A stretch of DNA of 64,000 nt from Ignavibacteria bacterium (GTDB lineage: Bacteria; Bacteroidota; Ignavibacteria; Tepidaquicellales; OLB5). The stretch covers positions 17,486 to 81,485 of the forward strand of contig JADZAP010000004.1 of NCBI GenBank assembly GCA_020852705.1. Reading direction: 5' to 3'. Positions 20,717 to 30,222 of this stretch are shown here, one piece after another. Numbering within the stretch: the first letter of the stretch is position 1; each line of letters starts with the position of its first letter. The translations under genes were made by a program, and so were the position numbers. Below the pieces are notes generated by a model, which ran no database searches, was not told the DNA's origin, and worked only from the letters and a program-made list of their open reading frames with translations.

Positions 20717-20920
20717 ATGGCTAAACAACAAACATTTGCGGATAAAGCAGGAAAATTAGGCAAAAAGGCAGAAACAGTAATTGACCCGGCTACGGGCAAA
20801 GAGACTAAACTTCTTAATGTAAAATTCATAGAATCCGTTAAGACAGAAAAAGGCACCTGGAAATTTCTTGAAAGAATGCAAAAGGTGTATGAATCATCAT
20901 TAAAACCATATAAACCGTAA
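20717..20920 (+). CDS. Small basic protein upstream of rpmB
   Basis: 67 aa, MAKQQTFADKAGKLGKKAETVIDPATGKETKLLNVKFIESVKTEKGTWKFLERMQKVYESSLKPYKP; same strand as and close to rpmB. Confidence 0.7.
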   Translation: MAKQQTFADKAGKLGKKAETVIDPATGKETKLLNVKFIESVKTEKGTWKFLERMQKVYESSLKPYKP

Positions 20921-20957
20921 GTTAAATCAGGGTAAACCCCGTTATACAGATAATACA

Positions 20958-21185
20958 ATGTCAAAAGTTTGTGAATTAACAGGAAAGAAACCGCTAACAG
21001 GAAACCATGTTTCCCATGCTCATAACAAAACCAAACGGAAACAGCTTCCGAATTTAAGGACAAAGAGAATTTGGGTTGAAGAAGAAAGTAAATTTGTTAC
21101 TTTAAAAATTTCAACAAGTGCCTTAAAGACTCTAAAGAAAAAAGGTTATGCAAAAATGGTTGCAGACCTTAAAAAAGCAGGTTAA
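20958..21185 (+). CDS. rpmB: 50S ribosomal protein L28
   Basis: MSKVCELTGKKPLTGNHVSHAHNKTKRKQLPNLRTKRIWVEEE...LKTLKKKG. Confidence 0.95.
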   Translation: MSKVCELTGKKPLTGNHVSHAHNKTKRKQLPNLRTKRIWVEEESKFVTLKISTSALKTLKKKGYAKMVADLKKAG

Positions 21186-21209
21186 ATTTTCCATCAAGTT
21201 CTTTATTAC

Positions 21210-21241
21210 AGGAGTGTAATGTTTTTTACACTCCTTAATTA
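21210..21241 (+). terminator. Hairpin terminator after rpmB
   Basis: AGGAGTGTAA-tgtttt-TTACACTCCT followed by TAATTATTTA. Confidence 0.65.
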
Positions 21242-21289
21242 TTTATAATAGCAGGTTAATTTTTGTAAAGTATAGATTAATAAAATCAT

Positions 21290-22024
21290 TTGCCTGAGAT
21301 AAGCATTATAATACCAACGCTTAATGAAGAAAAACTTATAAACCGCACATTAGAGCAGTTTACTCCTCAATTAAAAGAAAAATATTCATTAGAAATTATC
21401 ATTTCAGATGGTGGCAGCACAGATAAAACCCTTGAAAACCTACCAAATACAGTTGACATTATAGTCAGGGAAAATCCAGATAAAAAACAGAATATTCCAA
21501 TAGGCAGAAATGCAGGTGCAAAATCTGCAAAGGGCAGTTTGTTGTATTTTATAAATGCTGATACAAGAATTGAAGATACTGAAAAATTTTTCAGTATTTC
21601 AACTGATGCATTTAGGAATAAAAATATTGCTGCACTCACCTGTTGTTTTAAAGTATTTCCGGAAGAAGTAAAATTATCTGATAAGATGTTTCATGGATTT
21701 TATAATAATTATGTCAGATTGTTAAATTCAACAGGTATGGGCATGGGCAGAGGTGAGTGCCAGATGATAAGAACAGAGATTTTTAAAAAAGTGAACGGTT
21801 ATAATGAATTACTTGCAGCGGGAGAAGATTATGACATTTACAGACGGATCAAAAAAACAGGACTGGGAAAAATTAAGTTTTTAAATGAATTGACAGTATA
21901 TGAATCACCCCGCAGATACAGGAAATATGGTTATTTAAAAGTATTTAGTTCATGGACGAGGAATTCCCTTTCAGTATTCTTTAAAAATAAATCAGTAAGC
22001 GATGAGTGGGAAGAAGTTAGATGA
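21290..22024 (+). CDS. Family 2 glycosyltransferase
   Basis: ISIIIPTLNEEKLINRTLEQF, IISDGGSTDKT, GAKSAKGSLLYFINADTRI; TTG start. Confidence 0.9.
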   Translation: MPEISIIIPTLNEEKLINRTLEQFTPQLKEKYSLEIIISDGGSTDKTLENLPNTVDIIVRENPDKKQNIPIGRNAGAKSAKGSLLYFINADTRIEDTEKFFSISTDAFRNKNIAALTCCFKVFPEEVKLSDKMFHGFYNNYVRLLNSTGMGMGRGECQMIRTEIFKKVNGYNELLAAGEDYDIYRRIKKTGLGKIKFLNELTVYESPRRYRKYGYLKVFSSWTRNSLSVFFKNKSVSDEWEEVR

Positions 22025-22050
22025 AGAGGAATTACAAATTTCAAAAATAT

Positions 22051-22231
22051 CCATTTTTGACACCAAGGCACGAAGACACTAAGTTTCACAAAGAAAAGCT
22101 CTTCTAAGTTAGAAGTTAAAAATACAATTTTAATAATTAAACTACTTTGAGATCCATTGAGTATTTGTTTTTATTTTATTTTTATTATTTTTTTAACACT
22201 ACGGCACTAAGTACACAAAGATTCACTAAGG
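22051..22231. repeat. Two blocks of degenerate heptad-type repeat (CACCAAGGCACGAAGACACTAAG... and CACTACGGCACTAAGTACACAAAG...)
   Basis: About 7-bp periodicity of (G/A)GCAC(N)AA-like units between the glycosyltransferase and hldD genes. Confidence 0.55.
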
Positions 22232-22272
22232 AAACATATGATAAAACCTTTAGACTTTGAGATTATTGATTG

Positions 22273-23286
22273 TTATAAAGTAAGATAATAACCTTTCATT
22301 AAGTAATTTTTTATGTAATCATTTATTGCAACATCCAGATTCATAATTGGATCATCAAATCCAGCGGAACGCAATTTGTTAATATTAGCTTTGCTGTAAT
22401 ACTGGTATTGGTTACGGATATTTTCGGGGATATCAATCCATTCAATATTTATTTCTTTACCAAGAGCATTAAATACAGCCCGGGCGGCATCAAGCCATGT
22501 TGAGGCAGTTCCCGAACCGATGTTATATATACCAGATTTATCTTTACCCTTGCCTAAATCCGAGTCAAAGAATACAGTCATTTCAACAGCATCTTTAATA
22601 TATATAAAGTCGCGAAGCTGTTCTCCATCTTTATATTCCGGTTTTAACGAACGAAAAAGTTTCAGCTTACCGGTTTCATTAATCTGAGTATATGCTTTAT
22701 TCACCATACTACGCATATCACCTTTATGGTTTTCGTTTGGACCGAATACATTGAAATATTTTAACCCAACAAATTTATTTTCTAATTTATTTTCAAGAAC
22801 CCACATATCAAATAGCTGTTTAGAAAGTCCGTATTTATTTAATGGTTTCAATTTTGGGATGATAATATAATCATCATCAAAGCCATTTGAACCATCTCCG
22901 TAAGTTGCAGCACTTGAGGCATAAATATATTTTACATTATAATTTAAACACCACTTGCCAAGTGATTTAGAATACTCAACATTATTTTCATTTAGGAAAT
23001 CCATATTTGTTTCAGTGGTTGAGCTGCAGGCACCCATGTGATAAACTGAGCTAACTTTAAAATTCACAGCCGCTTTATTTATTTTGTTGATGAACTCTTC
23101 TTTTTGTATAAAATCGGAATATTTTAAATTGTTGAGATTTTTTTGTTTTGCATCGGTTGGTTCATCATCAACGATAAGAATATCGTTATACCCGGATTTA
23201 TTTAAGTGCCAGCAAATAGCACTGCCAATAAATCCGGCACCGCCTGTAATTATTTTCATCAAATAGTATAAATTTAATTGATACAA
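22273..23286 (-). CDS. hldD: ADP-L-glycero-D-manno-heptose 6-epimerase
   Basis: IITGGAGFIGSAICWHLNKSG, YASSAATYGDGSNGFDDD, LKPLNKYGLSKQLFDMWV, FNVFGPNENHKGDMRSMV, DFIYIKD. Confidence 0.93.
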   Translation of the reverse strand: MYQLNLYYLMKIITGGAGFIGSAICWHLNKSGYNDILIVDDEPTDAKQKNLNNLKYSDFIQKEEFINKINKAAVNFKVSSVYHMGACSSTTETNMDFLNENNVEYSKSLGKWCLNYNVKYIYASSAATYGDGSNGFDDDYIIIPKLKPLNKYGLSKQLFDMWVLENKLENKFVGLKYFNVFGPNENHKGDMRSMVNKAYTQINETGKLKLFRSLKPEYKDGEQLRDFIYIKDAVEMTVFFDSDLGKGKDKSGIYNIGSGTASTWLDAARAVFNALGKEINIEWIDIPENIRNQYQYYSKANINKLRSAGFDDPIMNLDVAINDYIKNYLMKGYYLTL

Positions 23287-23308
23287 ATTTAACTTTAAGT
23301 ATCATTTA

Positions 23309-23351
23309 TTTCAATTTAATTGAAAATCTAATAATATTATTATTTTTCAAT
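23309..23351. promoter_or_regulatory. Palindrome-rich divergent promoter region between hldD and the T9SS cargo gene
   Basis: TTTCAAT-TTA-ATTGAAA; ATTGAAAA...TTTTCAAT; AATAATATTATT. Confidence 0.4.
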
Positions 23352-23418
23352 AGTTTTTCAAATAAGAATTTACTAAATTACTTTATATAACAATTAACTA
23401 TTTAAACAGGAGGTAAAT

Positions 23419-24333
23419 ATGAAAAAGTTATTTTTATTAGTTTTATTCATTTTTAGTATTAACGGCTTAACAAAATCACAAAACTGGACTGAAAGTTTTG
23501 AAGGCTTAGATTCGCTTTCATTACCACAGGGGTGGTCAAAATATAATGCAGCAGCTTTTCCTATCGATCCATTCACAAACTGGACAGTACGTGATTCAGG
23601 TTCAAGTTTACCAGGTCTAACTTCAGCAACTGCAAAATCACATAGCGGTTTAAAATCAATTGGTGTAAGCTGGTGGGCATCCATAGATACAAATGGATCA
23701 GGCACTACTATTTCAGATGCTTGGTTAGTTACAAAAAGAATTCATGTAAATGATGCCAGCGGTTTCTTAAGTTATTATATGGCACTTGGTGGAGGAGCTG
23801 GACCATACAGAGATAGTGTTCAAATTTGGATAAGTACAGTTGATTCATTACCACAACATTTTAATCATTACGTAGAAACAATCAGCGGCACAGGACCTTA
23901 CGGTACATTCAACCAAAATTTTGTTCCATTCACTGATTATGCAGGTCAGGATATTTGGGTTGGCTTTAGATATAATATGGATTGTACAACTGATGGATAC
24001 TTTGTAAATCTTGATGATATAGAGGTTGTAAACCCAATAGGAATTATACCTATCAGTACAGAAATACCGCGTTCTTTTGAATTAAAACAAAACTACCCAA
24101 ATCCGTTTAACCCTGTTACCAATATTGAGTTCAGCATAGCCAAAACAAGACCGGTTAACTTAGTAGTATATAATTCAGTCGGTCAACTTGTTGCTACTCT
24201 AGTTAATGAGGAGCTTAAACCGGGAACATATAAATATGATTACAATGCATCAAACCTGCCTAGCGGAGCATATTATTACAGGTTAACAGCAGGTGATTTT
24301 GTTAAGACAAATAAGATGATACTTGTGAAGTAA
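23419..24333 (+). CDS. Secreted choice-of-anchor/MAM-like protein with T9SS sorting domain
   Basis: Signal peptide, WTESFEGLDSLSLPQGW...DIWVGFRYNMDCTTDGYFVNLDDIEV, C-terminus LKQNYPNPFNPVTNIEFSIA...KMILVK; strong SD AGGAGGT. Confidence 0.88.
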   Translation: MKKLFLLVLFIFSINGLTKSQNWTESFEGLDSLSLPQGWSKYNAAAFPIDPFTNWTVRDSGSSLPGLTSATAKSHSGLKSIGVSWWASIDTNGSGTTISDAWLVTKRIHVNDASGFLSYYMALGGGAGPYRDSVQIWISTVDSLPQHFNHYVETISGTGPYGTFNQNFVPFTDYAGQDIWVGFRYNMDCTTDGYFVNLDDIEVVNPIGIIPISTEIPRSFELKQNYPNPFNPVTNIEFSIAKTRPVNLVVYNSVGQLVATLVNEELKPGTYKYDYNASNLPSGAYYYRLTAGDFVKTNKMILVK

Positions 24334-24381
24334 TACCCCGCCTAAATCCACTCCGAAGGGGAGTTAAGATTTTAGCAAAAC

Positions 24382-24414
24382 AAACCCTGTTGGTTTTAGT
24401 ATCAGCAGGGTTTT
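24382..24414 (+). terminator. Hairpin terminator after the T9SS cargo gene
   Basis: AAACCCTG...CAGGGTTTTG. Confidence 0.6.
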
Positions 24415-24442
24415 GATTTAAATGCGAAAGTCAAATTTTAAA

Positions 24443-24485
24443 AAGAGACAAAGGCACAAAGTGCTCTAAGGAACACTAAGATACA
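24443..24485. repeat. Degenerate heptad-type repeat block
   Basis: GAGACAAAGGCACAAAGTGCTCTAAGGAACACTAAGATAC, similar to the block at 22051-22231. Confidence 0.5.
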
Positions 24486-24629
24486 ATTTTTGGTGATATT
24501 AGTGCTGCGAATTTAACGTATTATAAATACTTTGTGGCAGACTTTATGGTCAAAAATTGAGCAGTTTTTGCAATTGAAACTCATAAACATATTAAATATA
24601 TTTGCTTTTCTTAAAATTTTTCTAATTAC

Positions 24630-27449
24630 ATGAATTATAAGAAGCTGAATTATATTTTCGCAGGGATAGTATTGGTAATCTCAGCGATAACGTATTTATA
24701 TACCATGCAAAAAACCCTTTCATTTTGGGATTGCGGTGAATTTATAGCCTGTGCCTATACAATGTCGGTCCCCCACCCTCCCGGTGCACCGCTTTGGATA
24801 TTGCTGGGCAAATTAGCTACAATGATACCAATTGGTTCTAATCCGGCACTACGCATGAATGCTCTTGCGGCAATAAGTTCGGCATTTACTGCATCATTTT
24901 TATATTTGGTTATAGTTTCAGTTATTAAAGTATGGAAATCAGAAATAAAAGATAACTGGGATGCAGTAATGATATATTCAGCAGCAGCAATTGGAGCACT
25001 TTCACTTACGTTCAGCGATGCCGAATGGTTCAATGCAAATGAATCTGAAGTATATGCCTTAGGGACAATGTTAGTTGGTTTATGTATTTGGCTTTTAATG
25101 TTATGGTGGGAAAAAGCTGATGAAAAAGGCAATGAAAGATTACTATTGCTGGTAGCATTTATAATAGGAATATCTCTTGGCATTCATTTGCTTGTTGTTC
25201 AGGTAATTTTGGTTGCTGGATTTATATTTTACTTCAGAAAACACAAGTATGAACGTAAATCATTTTTTATAGCTTTTGTTATAACATGTTTATCATTTAT
25301 TGCAGTTTACCCAATAACTGTAATTTGGTTCCCCACATGGCTTGGCGGAGATATAAAGGCATTTAAAATTGATGACAGTTCAACTGTAACATTTCTGGCA
25401 GCAATGATACCGGTTGCATTGCTTTACGGTATATATTGGGCAGTAAAAAATAAAAAACAAAGTCATGCAATAGCATTTTCAGCATTATTTTTAGTTATAC
25501 TTGGTTATTCAATTTATGCAGGTGTAATATTAAGGGCAAAAGTAGATAACCTGCCAATAAATGAAAACGAACCAAAGAATCTGCCAACACTTGTTTCATA
25601 TCTAAGCCGTGAACAATACGGTGATGCACCATTTTGGCCAAGAAGATACTCACAGGAACCAATGCATAAACGTACATGGGCAATGTACAGCAGTGATATG
25701 GATTTTATGTGGAAATATCAGATAAACCAGATGTTCAACCGCTATCTTGGATGGCAATATATTGGCAGAGAAAGTTACGATCAGGATACTGGTATTGGGT
25801 GGACAGCATCAAGCGGTACAAAAATGCTTATAATAATTGCACTAAGTGCCCTGCTGCTTGCATCAATGTATTTTTATTCATCGGGAAAATATATTCAAAG
25901 TTTAATTAGTGTTATACTTTTGCTGGCAGTTGGTGCAGCAGGGTTCTGGTCAACAGCCTTCAAGGCGATTCCATTTTTAATCGGACTCTTTGGGTTATTT
26001 TATCATTTCAGGAAAGACTGGAAATTAGCATTAACATTTTTATGGATGTTTTTGCTGATGGGTGTTTTAACTGCATTATTCCAGCGGCAGCAGGACCCGC
26101 AGCCAAGGGAGCGTGATTACTTTTATACCGGTGCATTCTTTGTATATTCATTATGGATTGGTATTGGTATTATGGGAATAATTGAGCTTATAAAAGAAAG
26201 TCTGCCGAGTATTCAGATAAATAAGGCACTTTCAGCCGCGGTACTTGTTATTACTTTTATTCTTGTGCCGGGTATGATGTTTAAAACGAATTTTCATTAT
26301 AACAACAGAAACGAGAATACTGTACCTTTTGAATATGCATATAATTTATTACAGGGGATTGATAAAGATGCAATTTTATTTACTAACGGAGATAATGATA
26401 CATTCCCCCTATGGTACCTGCAGGCAGTAGAGGGCTACAGAACAGATGTAAGAGTTGTGAATTTAAGTCTGTTAAATACCGACTGGTATATTATTGAGAT
26501 GAAGAACTCAATGCCATACGGCAGTTTAAAAGTACCAATCAGTTATACTGATGAGCAGATAAAACAGCTTCAGCCGATACAGTGGGGTGATTTTAAATCA
26601 GTAAGTGTTACAGTGCCTCCGGAAGCTTATCCTGATAGTCTAAAAACCAAAAACCAGATTCCTGATAAACTTACATGGCGTATGCCATATACATTTACTT
26701 CCGGCAACGTAAAGGCAGTTAAGGTACAGGATCAAATGATATTTGACATAATAAGAACCAACAACTGGCAAAGACCTGTATATTTTTCAGCAACTGTAAC
26801 TGAAGATAATTACATTGGATTAGAGGAATATGCAGTTCAGGAAGGAATGGCAAAGAGGGTTGTTCCGTTTAAAGCAGATGTACCAACACAATTCAGGGTG
26901 AATGAAGAAAGAATGTGGAAGAATTTTATGGTAACACCGGCGGGATTTTCTAAAACACCGCAGGACGGATACTTTTTTGATAATTTTAAAAATCCGAATA
27001 TATTTTTCAATCAGGTAGAAACCAATGCAGTGCAAAGTTACAGGTCACAATATCTGCAATTTGCTTATGAATATGTAAACCGCGGAGATAAAGCAAAAAC
27101 CAACGAAGTACTCAACAGGATGGAAGATCTTTTCCCAAAAAATATTGTGCCTTATGATTACCGGATACTTTATGATGTATGTATGCAGTATTATAAAGCT
27201 GATAATTTAGCAAAATTCAACGAACTTTCACCAATTGTTGAAAAGGAAGCCTTAGATGCATTAAGCAAAAATCCAAACGATATACAATCATACTGGAATC
27301 CCTATAAACTTTTATTAGATATATATGAAGTACGCGGAGATTATACAAAAGCATTAGATATTTTGTATAAGTTAGATAAGTTTTCGCCTAACAGTCCAGA
27401 GGTAAAATCAAAGATTGAAACGCTAAAACAAAAGCAGCAGGGAAAATAA
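24630..27449 (+). CDS. DUF2723 multi-pass membrane protein (protein O-mannosyltransferase-like) with C-terminal TPR region
   Basis: LSFWDCGEFIACAYTMSVPHPPGAPLWILLGK, LTFSDAEWFNANESEVYALG, QDPQPRERDYFYTGAFFVYS; signature DUF2723 motifs. Confidence 0.88.
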   Translation: MNYKKLNYIFAGIVLVISAITYLYTMQKTLSFWDCGEFIACAYTMSVPHPPGAPLWILLGKLATMIPIGSNPALRMNALAAISSAFTASFLYLVIVSVIKVWKSEIKDNWDAVMIYSAAAIGALSLTFSDAEWFNANESEVYALGTMLVGLCIWLLMLWWEKADEKGNERLLLLVAFIIGISLGIHLLVVQVILVAGFIFYFRKHKYERKSFFIAFVITCLSFIAVYPITVIWFPTWLGGDIKAFKIDDSSTVTFLAAMIPVALLYGIYWAVKNKKQSHAIAFSALFLVILGYSIYAGVILRAKVDNLPINENEPKNLPTLVSYLSREQYGDAPFWPRRYSQEPMHKRTWAMYSSDMDFMWKYQINQMFNRYLGWQYIGRESYDQDTGIGWTASSGTKMLIIIALSALLLASMYFYSSGKYIQSLISVILLLAVGAAGFWSTAFKAIPFLIGLFGLFYHFRKDWKLALTFLWMFLLMGVLTALFQRQQDPQPRERDYFYTGAFFVYSLWIGIGIMGIIELIKESLPSIQINKALSAAVLVITFILVPGMMFKTNFHYNNRNENTVPFEYAYNLLQGIDKDAILFTNGDNDTFPLWYLQAVEGYRTDVRVVNLSLLNTDWYIIEMKNSMPYGSLKVPISYTDEQIKQLQPIQWGDFKSVSVTVPPEAYPDSLKTKNQIPDKLTWRMPYTFTSGNVKAVKVQDQMIFDIIRTNNWQRPVYFSATVTEDNYIGLEEYAVQEGMAKRVVPFKADVPTQFRVNEERMWKNFMVTPAGFSKTPQDGYFFDNFKNPNIFFNQVETNAVQSYRSQYLQFAYEYVNRGDKAKTNEVLNRMEDLFPKNIVPYDYRILYDVCMQYYKADNLAKFNELSPIVEKEALDALSKNPNDIQSYWNPYKLLLDIYEVRGDYTKALDILYKLDKFSPNSPEVKSKIETLKQKQQGK

Positions 27450-27467
27450 TAAATAGTAAAATCTGAT

Positions 27468-27500
27468 ACGGCAGCAAATAATTGCTGCCGTAATTTTTTT
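27468..27500 (+). terminator. Rho-independent terminator after the DUF2723 gene
   Basis: ACGGCAGCAA-ataa-TTGCTGCCGT (perfect 10-bp stem) then AATTTTTTT. Confidence 0.88.
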
Positions 27501-27520
27501 GTAAAATTATCAGGATTTTT

Positions 27521-29512
27521 TTGAAGCAAACAAGAAAGATAAAAAATAAAAAAAAAGAAATAAAAACTGCAGATGTTAGGTATATTGCATTTGCTGTTCT
27601 AATTATACTTGCATTAATACTTTACTTTTATTCAAAGTTTTTTAGTTTCATTCAGGATGATTCATTTATCACCTACAGGTATGTAAAAAATTTTATTGAA
27701 GGGCATGGACTTGTATTTAATATTGGAGAAAGAGTTGAAGGGTATACATGTTTTTTATGGGTAATAATACTTGCTGGGGTTAAATCTACCGGAATTAATT
27801 TTATATCAGCATCACAAACCCTTGGCATCATTTCTTCAATGCTTACACTGCTGTTTACTTATTTAATATCATCCAGAATCTTTCCAAAAACGAAAGGTGC
27901 AGTATATAACCTGGTTTTTACACTTTCAGCCGCTGCAATGCTTGCTGTAAACGGATCATTTGCATTTTGGGCTGTAAGCGGAATGGAAACAGGATTATTT
28001 GCATGTCTTATTACCCTTGGTATATATTTATATCTCCGTGAAAATGACGAGGTTTTATACAGAATTCCATTATCATCTGCGGTATTTTTATTTGCATCGC
28101 TTACAAGACCCGAAGGTAATTTGATATTTGCAGTTACAGTACTGCATAAAATAATAATTACCATTAAAAACAAGAGAGAATCCGGTAAAAACGCAGCATC
28201 AATTTTAAGCAGAGATAATATGATATGGATTGCGATATATCTTATTCCAGCAGGTATATATATGGCATGGAGATGGAGCTATTACGGATATATGCTTCCA
28301 AATACATTTTATGCAAAAACCGGTTCATCCTGGGAATATATTAAAACAGGCTTTGACTATACCTGGACATTTTTAAGCTCATACGGATTTTACGGGCTGT
28401 TTGCTGTAATTGGTATTTATACATTAACCAGTAAAGATAAATTTTACAGCTATCTGTATCTTGTAATGATATTTTTAATATTTACAATTTATATAATATT
28501 TATTGGCGGAGATGTTTTAAGACCGAACAGATTTTTTATTCCGGTAATGCCCGTATTTTTCATATTGTTTCAGGAAGGGTTTGCAATGTTAACAGAGCAA
28601 TTTGATAAAAAGCGCGAAATGACTTTAGGGGCTATTGCAGGTTTAGCAGTTGTAATTGGATTTTCATATTATACATACAGTAAAGAATCAACTGTAATAA
28701 AGGGTTATGCCGATTTAGAAAACGGGCTAGTGCAAAAAATGAAGGGTACAGCCAGCTGGCTAAAAACCAAACAGATACAAAACGGCAAGCCGCTCACAGT
28801 AGCTGCTACTACAATCGGTGCAATTTCATATTACTCTGATGTTATATTAATTGATATGCTAGGCTTGACGGATAAAGAAATTGCACATAATCCAAAACCA
28901 ATACCTGAAATTTCAAGCAAAGAGGTTGGGTGGAGAGAGCGGAATTATAATGTAGATTATATTCTTTCAAGAAAACCTGACTACATTTATTTTTCAACAG
29001 GTATAAAACCAAGTGCTTATGCAGAGCGGGGACTTTTTACAAATAATGAGTTTATGAGATACTACTACCCGTATTATTTTACTGTACCTGAACTGAGCTC
29101 TGCTGATATTATTTATAAACGAAAAACTGATGCAGAAGTAAGTGTTTTGCCTATACCTGTACCAAATCCAAACTATAAAAAGTCGTTTGTAAATCTGTAC
29201 AATCAGGCAATGAACACACAAAAGGATAAGAGTAAACTGCAGGAAGCAATGATACTTTACACACAGGCAATAGAGCAGGGTCCACCCGGCTGGGGAACGC
29301 CTTATCAGATGATTGGAGAGCTTTACTTGCAGCAAAAAGATCAGTCCAAAGCAATGGAAAATTTTAAAAAAGCTGTTGAGTTAGATGATTATAATGTATT
29401 GGCTCATTATTATTTATATCAGCTTTATACTGCAAACAATGATACAGTAAATGCAAACATACATTTGGGAAAGATAAATAAATATGCACCTGAAATGCTT
29501 ACAAAACAATAA
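27521..29512 (+). CDS. GT-C/GT39-like membrane glycosyltransferase with C-terminal TPR
   Basis: FIQDDSFITYRYVKNFIEGHGLVFNIGERVEGYTCFLWV; multiple TM; C-terminal TPR; TTG start. Confidence 0.8.
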   Translation: MKQTRKIKNKKKEIKTADVRYIAFAVLIILALILYFYSKFFSFIQDDSFITYRYVKNFIEGHGLVFNIGERVEGYTCFLWVIILAGVKSTGINFISASQTLGIISSMLTLLFTYLISSRIFPKTKGAVYNLVFTLSAAAMLAVNGSFAFWAVSGMETGLFACLITLGIYLYLRENDEVLYRIPLSSAVFLFASLTRPEGNLIFAVTVLHKIIITIKNKRESGKNAASILSRDNMIWIAIYLIPAGIYMAWRWSYYGYMLPNTFYAKTGSSWEYIKTGFDYTWTFLSSYGFYGLFAVIGIYTLTSKDKFYSYLYLVMIFLIFTIYIIFIGGDVLRPNRFFIPVMPVFFILFQEGFAMLTEQFDKKREMTLGAIAGLAVVIGFSYYTYSKESTVIKGYADLENGLVQKMKGTASWLKTKQIQNGKPLTVAATTIGAISYYSDVILIDMLGLTDKEIAHNPKPIPEISSKEVGWRERNYNVDYILSRKPDYIYFSTGIKPSAYAERGLFTNNEFMRYYYPYYFTVPELSSADIIYKRKTDAEVSVLPIPVPNPNYKKSFVNLYNQAMNTQKDKSKLQEAMILYTQAIEQGPPGWGTPYQMIGELYLQQKDQSKAMENFKKAVELDDYNVLAHYYLYQLYTANNDTVNANIHLGKINKYAPEMLTKQ

Positions 29513-29529
29513 CTGAACAGAGCTATTAT

Positions 29530-30207
29530 ATGACAATGATAAATGATATTAAGATATATTTCAAAATGATGTTCAGCTATAAGCCAAAAACATTCTGGAA
29601 TGAACTGTTATCAAATTCATTTGACTTAAAAGGTGTTGGACATTACAGGATGAGTAATGAAGAAAATCTTAAGATGTATGAAGAAAAAAAGATAATTCTG
29701 CAAAAAGAAATGGGAAAAGCAGGAATAACCATAACCCCTGAAATGAATTTAGTTGAAATTGGTATAGGAGTTGGCTTTTGGACAGATTATTTTAACTCAC
29801 TTGGTGCAAAAAATTACACAGGAAATGATATTGCCGAAATTTCTGTTATAAAGATGCAGGAAAGGTATCCGCAGTATAATTTTTTACAGGGAGATATAAG
29901 CGAGATACGGCTGCATGAGGATAAGTTTGACTTAGGGGTTATGATAGATGTAACGCAGCATATTACTGAAGATGAGAGGTTTAATACGGCAATGGATAAC
30001 CTATGGAAATCATTAAAAAGCGGAGCTAAACTTATAATTACAATGTGGGATCCCAAAAAGAATGTATATTTATCAAATAAGCTTCGTTTAAACAGGATAG
30101 AAAAACCGCGGGGATTGGAGTGGTATCAAAAGGTATTTGGAAATTCTGAAGTAATTTCAACTGCAGATTTTAACGATAAATTTCTTGTGATATTCAGAAA
30201 ACCCTGA
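29530..30207 (+). CDS. SAM-dependent methyltransferase
   Basis: MNLVEIGIGVGFWTDYFNSLGAKNYTGNDIAEISV...LGVMIDVTQHI. Confidence 0.8.
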   Translation: MTMINDIKIYFKMMFSYKPKTFWNELLSNSFDLKGVGHYRMSNEENLKMYEEKKIILQKEMGKAGITITPEMNLVEIGIGVGFWTDYFNSLGAKNYTGNDIAEISVIKMQERYPQYNFLQGDISEIRLHEDKFDLGVMIDVTQHITEDERFNTAMDNLWKSLKSGAKLIITMWDPKKNVYLSNKLRLNRIEKPRGLEWYQKVFGNSEVISTADFNDKFLVIFRKP

Positions 30208-30222
30208 ATTTTAATTATTTAT

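Noticed and set aside
23394-23705. 103-aa minus-strand ORF in the T9SS cargo gene
   Set aside because: Fully antisense to a well-supported secreted protein; no domain or RBS.
24630-27449. DUF2723 gene as a canonical eukaryote-type PMT
   Set aside because: Motifs fit DUF2723, not PMT with MIR domains, so only a mannosyltransferase-like call is made.
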